DNA from: Chloroflexales bacterium ZM16-3
Lineage (GTDB): Bacteria > Chloroflexota > Chloroflexia > Chloroflexales > Chloroflexaceae
Reading direction: 5' to 3'
NCBI GenBank assembly: GCA_004138175.2
Contig: RYFE02000019.1
Span: 1 to 64,000, forward strand
Length of the DNA: 64,000 bases
Made by a program: the position numbers and the translations under genes. Of the stretch, positions 36,709 through 44,524 are shown piece after piece. Position 1 is the first letter of the stretch, and the number at the start of each line of letters is the position of its first letter. The notes under the pieces are model-generated. The model had not been told where the DNA came from. It saw nothing but the letters and a program-made list of their open reading frames with translations, and ran no database searches.

Positions 36709-39502
36709 CGTCTACTCCTCCCTTTCTGATCTGCCGCACCGTCTTCAGCAGCGCCCGGTAGCCGGGCGTGGAGGTGAGGGACTTGCCCGCCCCACGGTAG
36801 CGCGCGCGGGCGGCCCGCAGCAGCTCGGACTGGATCGTGCCCACGGTCTCGGCTGCGCCCCAATAGGGGTGCGTCAGAGCCGGTCGCGCAGCATAGCGGA
36901 ATGCCTGGTAGTCCCACACATCCCCGGTCATCGCCCCCGCTGCTGCCGCGTTTGCCGCAGCAACCTGGCCGCGCAGCGCCGCGATCGCTTCTGCATCTAC
37001 CCCAGCCAGCAACTCCAGCGCCGCATCCCAGCCCTCGCGCCAGACGACGCCCACCTCGCCACAGCGCCAGCGCAGCATCCCCAGCTGCCGCCGCAGCTCC
37101 ACGCGGTGTCCCCCCTGCTGTGCGTCGAGGTGGCGGGCGCGGGCGTCGAGATCCTCAGCGTCGCGCCGCAGCTCTCCGGCCAGATCGAGCCGGCGCAGGG
37201 CGGAGGCGTAGCGCTGGAGGGCGGCGAGCAGGTCGTAGAGCCGCTCGCCGCCGGGGCGCACGCGGAAGGGCGTGGTCTTGAGCGAGGTCAGGGGCAGGTC
37301 GGCCAGACGCTCCAGGGCTGCGGCGGGATCGAAGTCAATCAGGGCCGCGCCGAGGCGCTCCCGGTCGAGCAGGGTGTCGCGCAGGGTGAAGGCGCCGATG
37401 TAGAGGCGGCGAAAGATCTCGCGGCGGGCGAGCAGATCCGCCCCCGCCGTGGCGCAGGCCCGCTGCGCGCCGTCCGACCAGGGCGACACGACGCTGCCCG
37501 CGTCGGGGCGCAGGTTCGGTGGGCCGTCGAGCGGCTCGCCGCGCAGCCCCGCGATCATGCGCCAGGAGATCAGGATCAGGTGCTCGGCGGACAGGCCGAG
37601 CTGATCGCGCAGCAGCCGACGAATATCCGCCTGATAGGTGTCGAAGTGGCCGCGCGCCCACGCCAGGGTCAGGGCCAGGTTTCGGCAGACCTGCGAGAGC
37701 TCGGCGCCGCTGAGCGCCAGGTAGGCCAGCTCCTCCAGAACAGCCCGCTCCTCAGGGAGGCCGCGCACGCAGAGCTTCGGCGAAACCTGAGTCACCGGCT
37801 GGTCACCGCTCTCGCGGCCAAGGGCGATCGGGATACGCTCGTCGCCACGGGCGTAGAAGATCTCGGCCCTGCTCAGCGAGAGCGAGTCCGGGCTGCCAAG
37901 CGCGCGCGGGTCGCCGATGGCGAGGATGATTCGCTCGACGCCAGCCTTCAGCGTCTCGCGGCTTGGATAAAGTCCGCCCTGGTCGAGCCACTGCTGGAGC
38001 TCGTGCAGCTCGCGCTGCCAGTCAGCGGCGGCGGGGGCGGGCGCGCCAGCGGCGGGGGCGACGTAGGCGCGGGCGACGCGGATCTGCCCATCGTGGATCA
38101 GTTCGGGCGGCACCGGCACGCCCCACAGCTCGGCGATGCGCCGGTCGAGGGTGATCGCGTCATCGCCGACATGGCCATACCAGCGGAGCAGGCCGCGCAG
38201 CGCGGGGTCAGGCGCGTCGTCGGCGAGGAAGAGCGCCGGCGGCGAGACCAGATGGGCCGAGCGATCCAGGGCGGCGGGCGGCGGCTCGGGCGAGAGCAGG
38301 GCCGCGCCGAGGACGTGCTCCAGGAAGAGGCGCGGCGTCTGGCGCGGGCTGCCCTCCTCGTGGAGGGCCGCGAAGGCCCGTCGCAGGGCCGTCTCGGTGA
38401 AGGGGTAGAGCCCGGGGCCGAAGGCGTCGTCGCAGGCGGCGAGGGCGGGGTCGGCCAGGTCGCCTCGGATCGCGCCCAGGTAGCCACGGGCCAGCTCAAC
38501 GACCTCATCATCGAGGCCATAGGCCCGGCCCAAGTCATCGGTGAGCACCAGGCGGGCGCGCAGACGGTGGTGGACGTGGGTCAGGTCTCCGGCGAGGGTG
38601 GCCCCGGCCAGCTGGGTGCGCTCAAAGCCGGTGGTCACGCCGATCACCGCGTCAAAGTGGCCGCTGGTCAGGTCGAGCAGATAATCGAGCAAGCGGTCGC
38701 CGAGCACGCGGAAGGCAGTCACATCCTCAAGCAGCAGGAGCGGGCGCACGCCGGAGGCCACGGCGGCGCGGGCGATCTGAGTTAGGGTGTCGCGCAGGTC
38801 GCCAAGCCAGAGAGTCTGCTCCATTGCGAGGGCGACGAGGCGGCGTAGGGCGGGCCAGTTCGCAGCTATGACCTCGGCGCTAAGACCGGGCTGCGGGCCG
38901 ATAGCCTCGGGCGCGGGCAGGAGCTGGTGGCCGCTCTCGCCGCGCGCGGCGGCTGTCAGGTGCTCGGCGATCGCGGCGCGGGTGGCGGTGCTGTCGAGCA
39001 GCGCCTCCCATACCGAGGCCGGTGCGAGCGCGGGGTCGCCCTGCTCGTAGAGCAGCACGACGGCGGAGAGGGCCACGTGGCGGGCCTGGGTGGCGACGGG
39101 GGTGCGGCGCAGCAGCGGCGCGCCGGCCAGGCCGAGGGCGCGGCGCAGCAGGGCGGCCACGTGGGCGGCGCTGGTCATGCTGCGCGGGATGTGGATGGCC
39201 AGGCGGCGGGCGGGCTCGGCGCGATACTCCAGCCACTGGCAGAGCTCGCTCTTGCCGGCGCCGGCCTCGCCGACGACGAAGAACAGACGGTTGTCGGCGT
39301 CCAGCGCCCCGGCCGTGATCAGGTTGTAGACCTGCTCCTCGCCGATGAATCGCCCGGCCAGATCCGCCTCCTTGCAGAGGTCCACGCGGATCTGGCGGAA
39401 GGGCCGGTGCGTGCGCAGGAACAGGTCGCGGGCCTTCTGGCGGCTCTCGGTGGTGAGCACCTGGCGGACGCGCGCCGGGCTCCAGGGGGCGGGGTAGGGC
39501 AT
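36686..39502 (-). CDS. Large P-loop ATPase, DpdH-like
   Basis: The 938-aa protein has an N-terminal region (LTTESRQKARDLFLRTHRPF, IRVDLCKEADLAGRFIGEEQ), Walker A FVVGEAGAGKSELCQWLEYR and a Walker-B-like PLLLLEDVTAFRVLGDRLLDY. A long helical C-terminal part carries no other recognised domain. Similar ATPases occur in phage-defence operons (BREX-type, and DpdH of the 7-deazaguanine DNA-modification cluster). It follows the upstream gene by 3 nt (stop TAG, CCT, ATG) and overlaps the downstream small gene, reading G-H-I order. The DpdH call is from size and order, plus an adjacent TGT-like gene and a DpdJ-like helicase. Other ATP-driven defence families remain possible. Confidence 0.55.
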   Translation of the reverse strand: MPYPAPWSPARVRQVLTTESRQKARDLFLRTHRPFRQIRVDLCKEADLAGRFIGEEQVYNLITAGALDADNRLFFVVGEAGAGKSELCQWLEYRAEPARRLAIHIPRSMTSAAHVAALLRRALGLAGAPLLRRTPVATQARHVALSAVVLLYEQGDPALAPASVWEALLDSTATRAAIAEHLTAAARGESGHQLLPAPEAIGPQPGLSAEVIAANWPALRRLVALAMEQTLWLGDLRDTLTQIARAAVASGVRPLLLLEDVTAFRVLGDRLLDYLLDLTSGHFDAVIGVTTGFERTQLAGATLAGDLTHVHHRLRARLVLTDDLGRAYGLDDEVVELARGYLGAIRGDLADPALAACDDAFGPGLYPFTETALRRAFAALHEEGSPRQTPRLFLEHVLGAALLSPEPPPAALDRSAHLVSPPALFLADDAPDPALRGLLRWYGHVGDDAITLDRRIAELWGVPVPPELIHDGQIRVARAYVAPAAGAPAPAAADWQRELHELQQWLDQGGLYPSRETLKAGVERIILAIGDPRALGSPDSLSLSRAEIFYARGDERIPIALGRESGDQPVTQVSPKLCVRGLPEERAVLEELAYLALSGAELSQVCRNLALTLAWARGHFDTYQADIRRLLRDQLGLSAEHLILISWRMIAGLRGEPLDGPPNLRPDAGSVVSPWSDGAQRACATAGADLLARREIFRRLYIGAFTLRDTLLDRERLGAALIDFDPAAALERLADLPLTSLKTTPFRVRPGGERLYDLLAALQRYASALRRLDLAGELRRDAEDLDARARHLDAQQGGHRVELRRQLGMLRWRCGEVGVVWREGWDAALELLAGVDAEAIAALRGQVAAANAAAAGAMTGDVWDYQAFRYAARPALTHPYWGAAETVGTIQSELLRAARARYRGAGKSLTSTPGYRALLKTVRQIRKGGVDDGDATAR

Positions 39503-39505
39503 AGG

Positions 39506-40330
39506 CTAGACCTCAGTGGGAGTGGCGAGGGCGACCTGGCTGACCCGGCGCTCGCCGAGGAGCAGCGAGCGGGCGGCGTCGGCGTGGTGGGCCATGCGGA
39601 TGTGGCCGAGCCGCTCCAGGGCCAGCAGGGTCTGGGCGAGGCCCCGGTGGACACGCCCGCGCGCGGTGAAGCAGGCGAAGAGCTCGGCGTCGATCTGGGT
39701 AAGGGCGGCCGCGAGGGAGAAGTCCTCACCCCCTGCGGAGAGGCCCTCACCCCCAGCCCCTCTCCCGCTGCGGCGGGAGAGGGGAGTCGATTGCGTGGAT
39801 GCCCAGCGCAGGGCGTCCAAAATCAGGGGTGGCTGGGGGACGATCAGCAGCTCGGGCGAGCGCTCGCTGCGACGGACAAGGCCGATGAAGGCGGAGAGGT
39901 GCGCCCAGAGCAAGAGCTTCTCGCCGGTCCAGGCGAAGAGGTCGCGCAGTATGCCGCGCTCCATCTGGTCGCGCAGGGCCTGGGGCGTGATCGCCAGGGT
40001 GTCGTCAGCGACGATCTGGCGGTAGACAAGGGTGATCGCGCGCTGGCGCTGCTCGGGGTGGGCGGAGAGGTGGTGGCTCAGGAGCAGCCGGAAGGGCGCG
40101 CCGGGCAGGCGCGGCGACGCCGTGTGGCGGCGCGGGCGGCCCCTGGCCTCGATGATGCCGGCGATAGAGAGGAAGCTGAGGGCCTCGCGCAGCGGCGCGT
40201 CGGCCAGGTCATCGGGCGAGTCGCCGGCGCCGGCGGTGCACAGCGCGGCCCGCAGGTCGTCGAGGGTGGCCTCGGGCCGTGAGGCGATGGCCGCGTAGAG
40301 CTGAGCGAGCTCCGGGCCGCGCAGGGGGAT
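39506..40330 (-). CDS. DpdG-position protein without a canonical start codon
   Basis: An open frame with clear coding character runs to the stop at 39506. From about 40330 it reads IPLRGPELAQLYAAIASRPE, ATLDDLRAALC, LREALSFLSIAGIIEARGRP, FRLLLSHHLSAHPEQRQRAI and LRDLFAWTGEKLLLWAHLSA. It looks like winged-helix-type repeats (about 274 aa). Between the hairpin at 40361 and conserved sequence there is no ATG, GTG or TTG; ATC at 40330 is placed only as a boundary. A TATAGT (40344-40349) lies 13 nt upstream. A palindromic repeat is inserted in frame (39757-39784). The start may be mutated or non-canonical. Confidence 0.55.
   Translation of the reverse strand: MPLRGPELAQLYAAIASRPEATLDDLRAALCTAGAGDSPDDLADAPLREALSFLSIAGIIEARGRPRRHTASPRLPGAPFRLLLSHHLSAHPEQRQRAITLVYRQIVADDTLAITPQALRDQMERGILRDLFAWTGEKLLLWAHLSAFIGLVRRSERSPELLIVPQPPLILDALRWASTQSTPLSRRSGRGAGGEGLSAGGEDFSLAAALTQIDAELFACFTARGRVHRGLAQTLLALERLGHIRMAHHADAARSLLLGERRVSQVALATPTEV
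39757..39784. repeat. Palindromic repeat inserted in the dpdG-like gene
   Basis: CCCCTCTCCCGC (39757-39768) and its exact complement (39773-39784) lie inside a CTCACCCCCAGCCCCTCTCC-type dispersed repeat. It is translated in frame as STPLSRRSGRGAGGEGL. Confidence 0.65.
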
Positions 40331-40360
40331 GTGGCGGCGAGATACTATACGCAGACGAGC

Positions 40361-40406
40361 GAGAACAAAACCGGGAGAAGCTGTAGTTTCTCCCGGTTTT
40401 GTTCTC
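40361..40406 (-). terminator. 19-bp perfect hairpin between two minus-strand genes
   Basis: GAGAACAAAACCGGGAGAA (40361-40379) pairs with its complement (40388-40406). It lies 13 nt after the stop of the 40419 gene and just before the dpdG-like frame, and would terminate the former or attenuate the latter. Confidence 0.65.
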
Positions 40407-40418
40407 CCACCACAAACG

Positions 40419-40778
40419 TTATGCCGTCGCCTTGCGCCTTACCGGGCGCTTATGCGCTGACTTGCGGGTTAGCCCAATGATCTCAATCGCCGTCGAGTCG
40501 TGGCCGTACTGCGCAATGACCTGATCTTTCATGCCAAGACCAGTAGTATGCATCGCATTGGCCGTCTCAATTGCCACGACGCGGGCATGCTTCAGCTCCT
40601 CCTCCAACCGAACGATGGCGAGTTCGGCTTGGGTGAGACATGCCTCTTGCTGCTGCATGATTACGATGCTGTACGCGCCGTTGATCGGCTGGTAGTCGCC
40701 GAGGCTCTGGACGGCCCGCAACAACTCACGGTCAGCAGCGATGACGGATGGTGGAAGGCGCTTCAGTGGTGCAGCCAT
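40419..40778 (-). CDS. Conserved hypothetical protein
   Basis: The 119-aa protein begins MAAPLKRLPPSVIAADRELL and has a central helical region (QAELAIVRLEEELKHARVVA). It ends VIAQYGHDSTAIEIIGLTRK then SAHKRPVRRK. I recognise the overall pattern as a small helical family common in Chloroflexota and cyanobacteria, function unknown. AAAGG precedes the ATG. It is followed by a strong terminator hairpin. Confidence 0.65.
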   Translation of the reverse strand: MAAPLKRLPPSVIAADRELLRAVQSLGDYQPINGAYSIVIMQQQEACLTQAELAIVRLEEELKHARVVAIETANAMHTTGLGMKDQVIAQYGHDSTAIEIIGLTRKSAHKRPVRRKATA

Positions 40779-40910
40779 TCGGTCTGTGCCTTTCTACTAT
40801 GGAAGCTGCGATGTGTGACACCCGGTTCCGCACGGGTCTATAATATGCGCTTGGTTTTGTGTTGTGAACTCCCCCATTGGTACGTAGTTGATTAGTACCT
40901 GCCATACGGG

Positions 40911-41140
40911 CGTGCATGCAATGCATGCGGGCATGCTTCCTTCGTGCGCAGGCGTGCATGCAATGCATGCGGGCATGCTTCCTTCGCGCGCAGGCGTGCA
41001 TGCAATGCATGCGGGCATGCTTCCTTCGTACGCAGGCGTGCATGCAATGCATGCGGGCATGCTTCCTTCGTACGCAGGCGTGCATGCAATGCATGCGGGC
41101 ATGCTTCCTTCGTACGCAGGCGTGCATGCATTGCATTATG
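40911..41140. repeat. 42-bp minisatellite, five full copies plus a partial
   Basis: Units start at 40911, 40953, 40995, 41037, 41079 and 41121 (partial). Each opens CGTGCATGCAATGCATGCGG and ends TTCCTTCG(N)(N)CGCAGG. They vary only at a dinucleotide (TG, CG, TA, TA, TA). The unit is rich in SphI-type GCATGC palindromes. It lies between divergent genes, directly upstream of the promoter (TATAAT near 41150) of the 41202 gene. Confidence 0.85.
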
Positions 41141-41201
41141 AGTCAGCGTGCTATAATTTTAAGCGCGTTACAAAGCTTCAAACCGGTAGGTGTATCGAAT
41201 T

Positions 41202-42362
41202 ATGCAAGAGATTGACGTTGTCCGTCAAACCAAAATCTTTCTACAGCGTCATGGACTTCTTGGCAAGCAGATCACGGATCTTTATACCGATGCACATCCA
41301 AGCCTCTTGATAGACGCGAAGCTGGAACCCTTCCAACGCTTCACATTACAGTTTGACTCCTTCGCCATACATCCCGATCTAGTCGGGAGACTCGATGATG
41401 GAGGGACAACCTTTGCTGTCGAGGCGAAGGGTGCAGATGATTGGCTCAAAGGAATTGCTCAAGCAGATACCTATCGACAAGGCTTTCATGCCTCTTTGAT
41501 TGCCGTTGCCGGAACACCTTCGGGAGATATGATGTCATTCGCGCGGCAGCGCGGCATTGGGATTATTGCGGTAGGTTCACAGGGTGCGGAGGTACTTGAA
41601 CGGCCTCCAGTACACTTGCCCCAACTCTATCTGGCCGAAAGCGTCCGCAGGCAGTTCTCTGCAAGCAATACACTTCTTCGTCAATTTTACTACAACTTTC
41701 CCACCCATTACCTGGGGTGTGCTGCATGCCTTAGGATATGGGAGCAGCGCCTTGGGACATCAATCGCGCTGATTCAGGAGCTTGAGCCGTTTGTTCAAAT
41801 CCTCTATCCCGCCATACCTCGGGACTTCCGGCCTGCGCTCCGTGGAGCTGAAAAGCTTGGCTTAGTGCATGTCAGAGGCAATGCTGTCGAGCTGACTCAC
41901 CTTGGACGAACATGCGTGGAATTGCTCCCACCCCCACAAGAACTTGACGCACTGCATACGCAGGCTATGAAGCAGCCACTCGCTGAGATCAGCCCACAGA
42001 CTGGTGCCGTCTTACGGATTTTGCTTGATCGTGAACCTATTGCGAAGTTCATTATAGAGATGCTTGCGAGAGTGGGCCGTCATCAGCCGATACCCATGCC
42101 TGCATTGGTAGAGCATGCCAGCAGGATCGATAAAACTCTGACGCCCGTGGTATTCTTTTTTCCGAAAGCCATTGATGGACTGACGAATGATCAGGGCTTC
42201 ATTGTGTGGCGCAATGTGCAAGCGCACCACTACCGAACGACCATCTACATGCAGTACAAGCGGATTCTTACCCATGCCGGTCTGATCAAAGATCATGGCC
42301 TTGCAGGTACATCATCAAAGCACTACAATCCGGAGAAGGATATGTGGGAGCTTATTGTGTAA
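41202..42362 (+). CDS. Putative PD-(D/E)XK-type restriction-like protein
   Basis: The 386-aa protein has an N-terminal part with FAIHPDLVGRLDD and TTFAVEAKGADDWLKGIAQA, fitting the D...ExK core of PD-(D/E)XK nucleases. A winged-helix-like C-terminal half follows (LRGAEKLGLVHVRGNAVELT, AVLRILLDREPIAKFIIEML). Codon use is less GC-rich than neighbouring chromosomal genes, consistent with transfer. It is convergent with the XRE gene (11-bp overlap of ends). The family is not recognised; nuclease activity is inferred from the motif. Confidence 0.55.
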   Translation: MQEIDVVRQTKIFLQRHGLLGKQITDLYTDAHPSLLIDAKLEPFQRFTLQFDSFAIHPDLVGRLDDGGTTFAVEAKGADDWLKGIAQADTYRQGFHASLIAVAGTPSGDMMSFARQRGIGIIAVGSQGAEVLERPPVHLPQLYLAESVRRQFSASNTLLRQFYYNFPTHYLGCAACLRIWEQRLGTSIALIQELEPFVQILYPAIPRDFRPALRGAEKLGLVHVRGNAVELTHLGRTCVELLPPPQELDALHTQAMKQPLAEISPQTGAVLRILLDREPIAKFIIEMLARVGRHQPIPMPALVEHASRIDKTLTPVVFFFPKAIDGLTNDQGFIVWRNVQAHHYRTTIYMQYKRILTHAGLIKDHGLAGTSSKHYNPEKDMWELIV

Positions 42363-42618
42363 TGCTCTGCTGGTTGTCGGTTCGGTCATCCGTTTTTCGG
42401 ATGGGAATATCATCACGCAGCAGATAATCAGTTGATACACCAAAACGCTCAGCTATTTGCAGGACGAACTCAATACCTGGGAGTTTCTTGCCGCTTTCAA
42501 CTTCACTGATGACCCCTTTAGATGTTGGACTAAGGCCAAGGATTATAGCAAGTTCAGTCTGCGAAATGGCTGCGTCTTCGCGTAGCGAGCGAATTTTCTT
42601 ACCAAGGTTCGCGATCAT
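42352..42618 (-). CDS. XRE-family (Cro/C1) HTH regulator
   Basis: The 88-aa protein is a single HTH_3 domain: GKKIRSLREDAAISQTELAI, ILGLSPTSKGVISEVESGKK. Its size and position, directly after a nuclease-like gene, match controller (C) proteins of restriction systems. The start at 42618 has GGAGGGAAG upstream and overlaps the end of the 42615 gene by 4 bp. Confidence 0.8.
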   Translation of the reverse strand: MIANLGKKIRSLREDAAISQTELAIILGLSPTSKGVISEVESGKKLPGIEFVLQIAERFGVSTDYLLRDDIPIRKTDDRTDNQQSITQ

Positions 42619-43655
42619 TTTTGCTTCCCTCCTTTGCGAAACCATGTGGGCGGAAGGATAAATGTTGGGCCACGGCTATGCACTGAAATGTTGTCCTTGT
42701 TCGCGGCAAGCCAACGCTCGAAGCGAGGCATAATATCTCCTGCCTCATCGCCAGAAATCATCTGCATGGTCAGGTGCCGCGTCAGGTGTGTATGAGCGCG
42801 GTGGCCATCAAACGACTTCTCGGTCTCATCCAGGCTTGTATAGAGCGGAATACTCATCCCGGCGCTGGTGCTATCTGATCGTGTTCCGATCAGGACATAG
42901 GCACAGAATTTTGAGGGTGCAAAGAGGCCAGATACTGGGTCAAAGACAAAGTAAGATATTGTCCGCTTCCCCCAAAGCTGGTAATACTCAGCCTGTGAAA
43001 TTTCCGCATTCCAGGTTCGCACATTCAGTATGACTTCCAACAGGTTGCTTGCGAAATGGATGCGGCGAGAATCAGATGTAAAGGCTGGCTCGACAACTGC
43101 CAGAATGCGGTCAATCTCGCGTTGCGATTCAATTTCTGGATGTGCAGCCAGATCATCAACAGCCAGGGTATTGAGTTGATTGATCTGGGTAGCCGTCAGG
43201 TATGGCGTCAACGGTATCTGGAACGCATCCATACCGATACTGCGCATCAGCGTGATCATGTTGGCAGCGAGGTTTGCGCGGCCATATTCAACGCGAGGGC
43301 TGATCATCGACACAAAGGTATCGCTGGCCAGCTGCGGCTGAAAGAGATGTGCAACTGAGAACTTGGCATGGTTGGCAACAGGATCGGCACGGCTCACCTC
43401 GAACTCAATCCAGAGTCGCCGTTGCTTATCAGCACGCTGGAGAAGCACATCAACCCGCGAAGAGTACCCCATCTGGTCGTCGAAGGTAGCAGCTAAGAGT
43501 CGCTGCTCAGTTTCACACGTCCAGCCTATTGGGCATAGCCGCTTGAATTCGCCTTGCAAGTATGTTGCGAGCTTACCCATATCTCGACCTTTACCTGTAT
43601 ATGGAGCGACAGAACCTATCGATAGTATAACCGCTTTAGTCAGCCTCTCCATCCC
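42615..43655 (-). CDS. Uncharacterised protein of an XRE/HNH cassette, possible nuclease fold
   Basis: The protein (346 aa from ATG 43655; 322 aa if started at 43583, which has AGGTCGAG upstream) contains SSRVDVLLQRADKQRRLWIE then FEVSRADPVANHAKF. This acidic strand-strand pattern is reminiscent of PD-(D/E)XK folds, but the lysine is not in the usual place. It lies between HNH and XRE genes on the same strand with overlapping ends, so the three form one operon. Family not recognised. Confidence 0.55.
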   Translation of the reverse strand, partial: GMERLTKAVILSIGSVAPYTGKGRDMGKLATYLQGEFKRLCPIGWTCETEQRLLAATFDDQMGYSSRVDVLLQRADKQRRLWIEFEVSRADPVANHAKFSVAHLFQPQLASDTFVSMISPRVEYGRANLAANMITLMRSIGMDAFQIPLTPYLTATQINQLNTLAVDDLAAHPEIESQREIDRILAVVEPAFTSDSRRIHFASNLLEVILNVRTWNAEISQAEYYQLWGKRTISYFVFDPVSGLFAPSKFCAYVLIGTRSDSTSAGMSIPLYTSLDETEKSFDGHRAHTHLTRHLTMQMISGDEAGDIMPRFERWLAANKDNISVHSRGPTFILPPTWFRKGGKQK

Positions 43656-44370
43656 ATTGCGGGCGATAATCAATCGTCTTAGCTCCTTTTGAGCTGTTGC
43701 ATGAGAGACACAGAGGCTGAATGTTCGCGATAGCACCTGTCCCTGGTGCTCCAAGTGGTATCACGTGATCAGGAGTAAGCTTGATCTCTGGTTCCTGCCG
43801 GCCACAGCGAAGGCAGGTATAGTTATAGTGCTCCTTTAATAGAGCCCACTGCTCAGGAGTAAACGAATCTCCTGCGGAGCGCTTCTTTGCTCTCCGGCGA
43901 TGCCACATTGCCTTGACTTTATCGGAATTTTCCTTTCGCCACCTACGTTGATAAACTCGTAGCTGCTCACGATAATCTGCGTTATTATGATATCGCTCGC
44001 GTGCCTTTCTCTGAAAGATTTCCAGCTTAGAATCTCGACGCCTTTTTTGGGCCTTGCCAATCTTTTCGTTATTCTTGTAATAATAACTAAGCTGGTACTT
44101 GCGATATCGGTCAACAAGACTTCGCTGATATTCACCTACCCGCGCAATAATCTTCTCACGATTACGCTGATAGTATCCTTGTGCCTTTTGCAAAATCTCA
44201 TCACGTTTCTCACTATACCGCTGTCTTTGTCTGTATAGGATGCATGGTTTGCAATCTGGTCGATAGCTATCTTTGCTTGCTTTGCTCTTGTAGAAGAGAT
44301 CAAGCGGTTTCCAGGTGTTACAGTACGTGCAAATTTTCCCTGGCTCGCCATCCTGATACACGATAGCCAT
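43636..44370 (-). CDS. HNH endonuclease with extra N-terminal zinc site
   Basis: The 244-aa protein has a C-terminal Cys4-HNH nuclease: CLRCG, DHVIPLGAPGTGAIANIQPL, CLSCNSSKG. An N-terminal zinc pattern is also present (CTYCNTWKPLDLFYKSKAS...CKPC). A long basic helix-rich middle follows (RDEILQKAQGYYQRNREKII). AGGAGG lies 6 nt before the ATG at 44370. It is the first gene of the HNH / 42615 / XRE operon and has a palindrome-plus-hairpin leader nearly identical to that of the helicase gene at 48325. AT-richer than surroundings. Confidence 0.85.
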   Translation of the reverse strand: MAIVYQDGEPGKICTYCNTWKPLDLFYKSKASKDSYRPDCKPCILYRQRQRYSEKRDEILQKAQGYYQRNREKIIARVGEYQRSLVDRYRKYQLSYYYKNNEKIGKAQKRRRDSKLEIFQRKARERYHNNADYREQLRVYQRRWRKENSDKVKAMWHRRRAKKRSAGDSFTPEQWALLKEHYNYTCLRCGRQEPEIKLTPDHVIPLGAPGTGAIANIQPLCLSCNSSKGAKTIDYRPQWDGEAD

Positions 44371-44390
44371 AGAGTACCTCCTGCTTCGTA

Positions 44391-44442
44391 GTTCTGAGTT
44401 AGAGAACAAATTGAAAGCCCCGCTCAATTGAGCGGGGCTTTC
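44391..44442 (-). promoter_or_regulatory. Palindrome GTTCT-N7-AGAAC plus hairpin upstream of the HNH operon
   Basis: A 17-bp dyad (44391-44407) is followed 5 nt later by a 30-bp perfect palindrome (44413-44442, GAAAGCCCCGCTCAA and complement). On the minus strand the hairpin precedes a T-rich stretch, so it could terminate the upstream helicase gene and control the HNH operon. The same pair occurs at 48331-48377. Confidence 0.6.
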
Positions 44443-44524
44443 AGGGAAGATCCAGTGGATCTACGAGTTCTTTTACATTTCATACGCTATATTATAGTAT
44501 AGCCTGGAAGTTAGCACAAGTGTC

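Noticed and set aside
36680-40282. Long plus-strand frames (701 and 451 codons) opposite the ATPase and dpdG-like genes
   Set aside because: Gly/Arg/Gln-rich antisense shadows; the minus-strand genes have motifs, ribosome sites and tight operon spacing.
40911-41140. Minisatellite as a second CRISPR array
   Set aside because: Units are contiguous with no variable spacers.
40888-41310. Open frames across the 42-bp minisatellite on both strands (Cys/His/Met-rich repeats)
   Set aside because: The repeat unit is a multiple of three, so all frames stay open; there is no ribosome site or non-repeat coding context.
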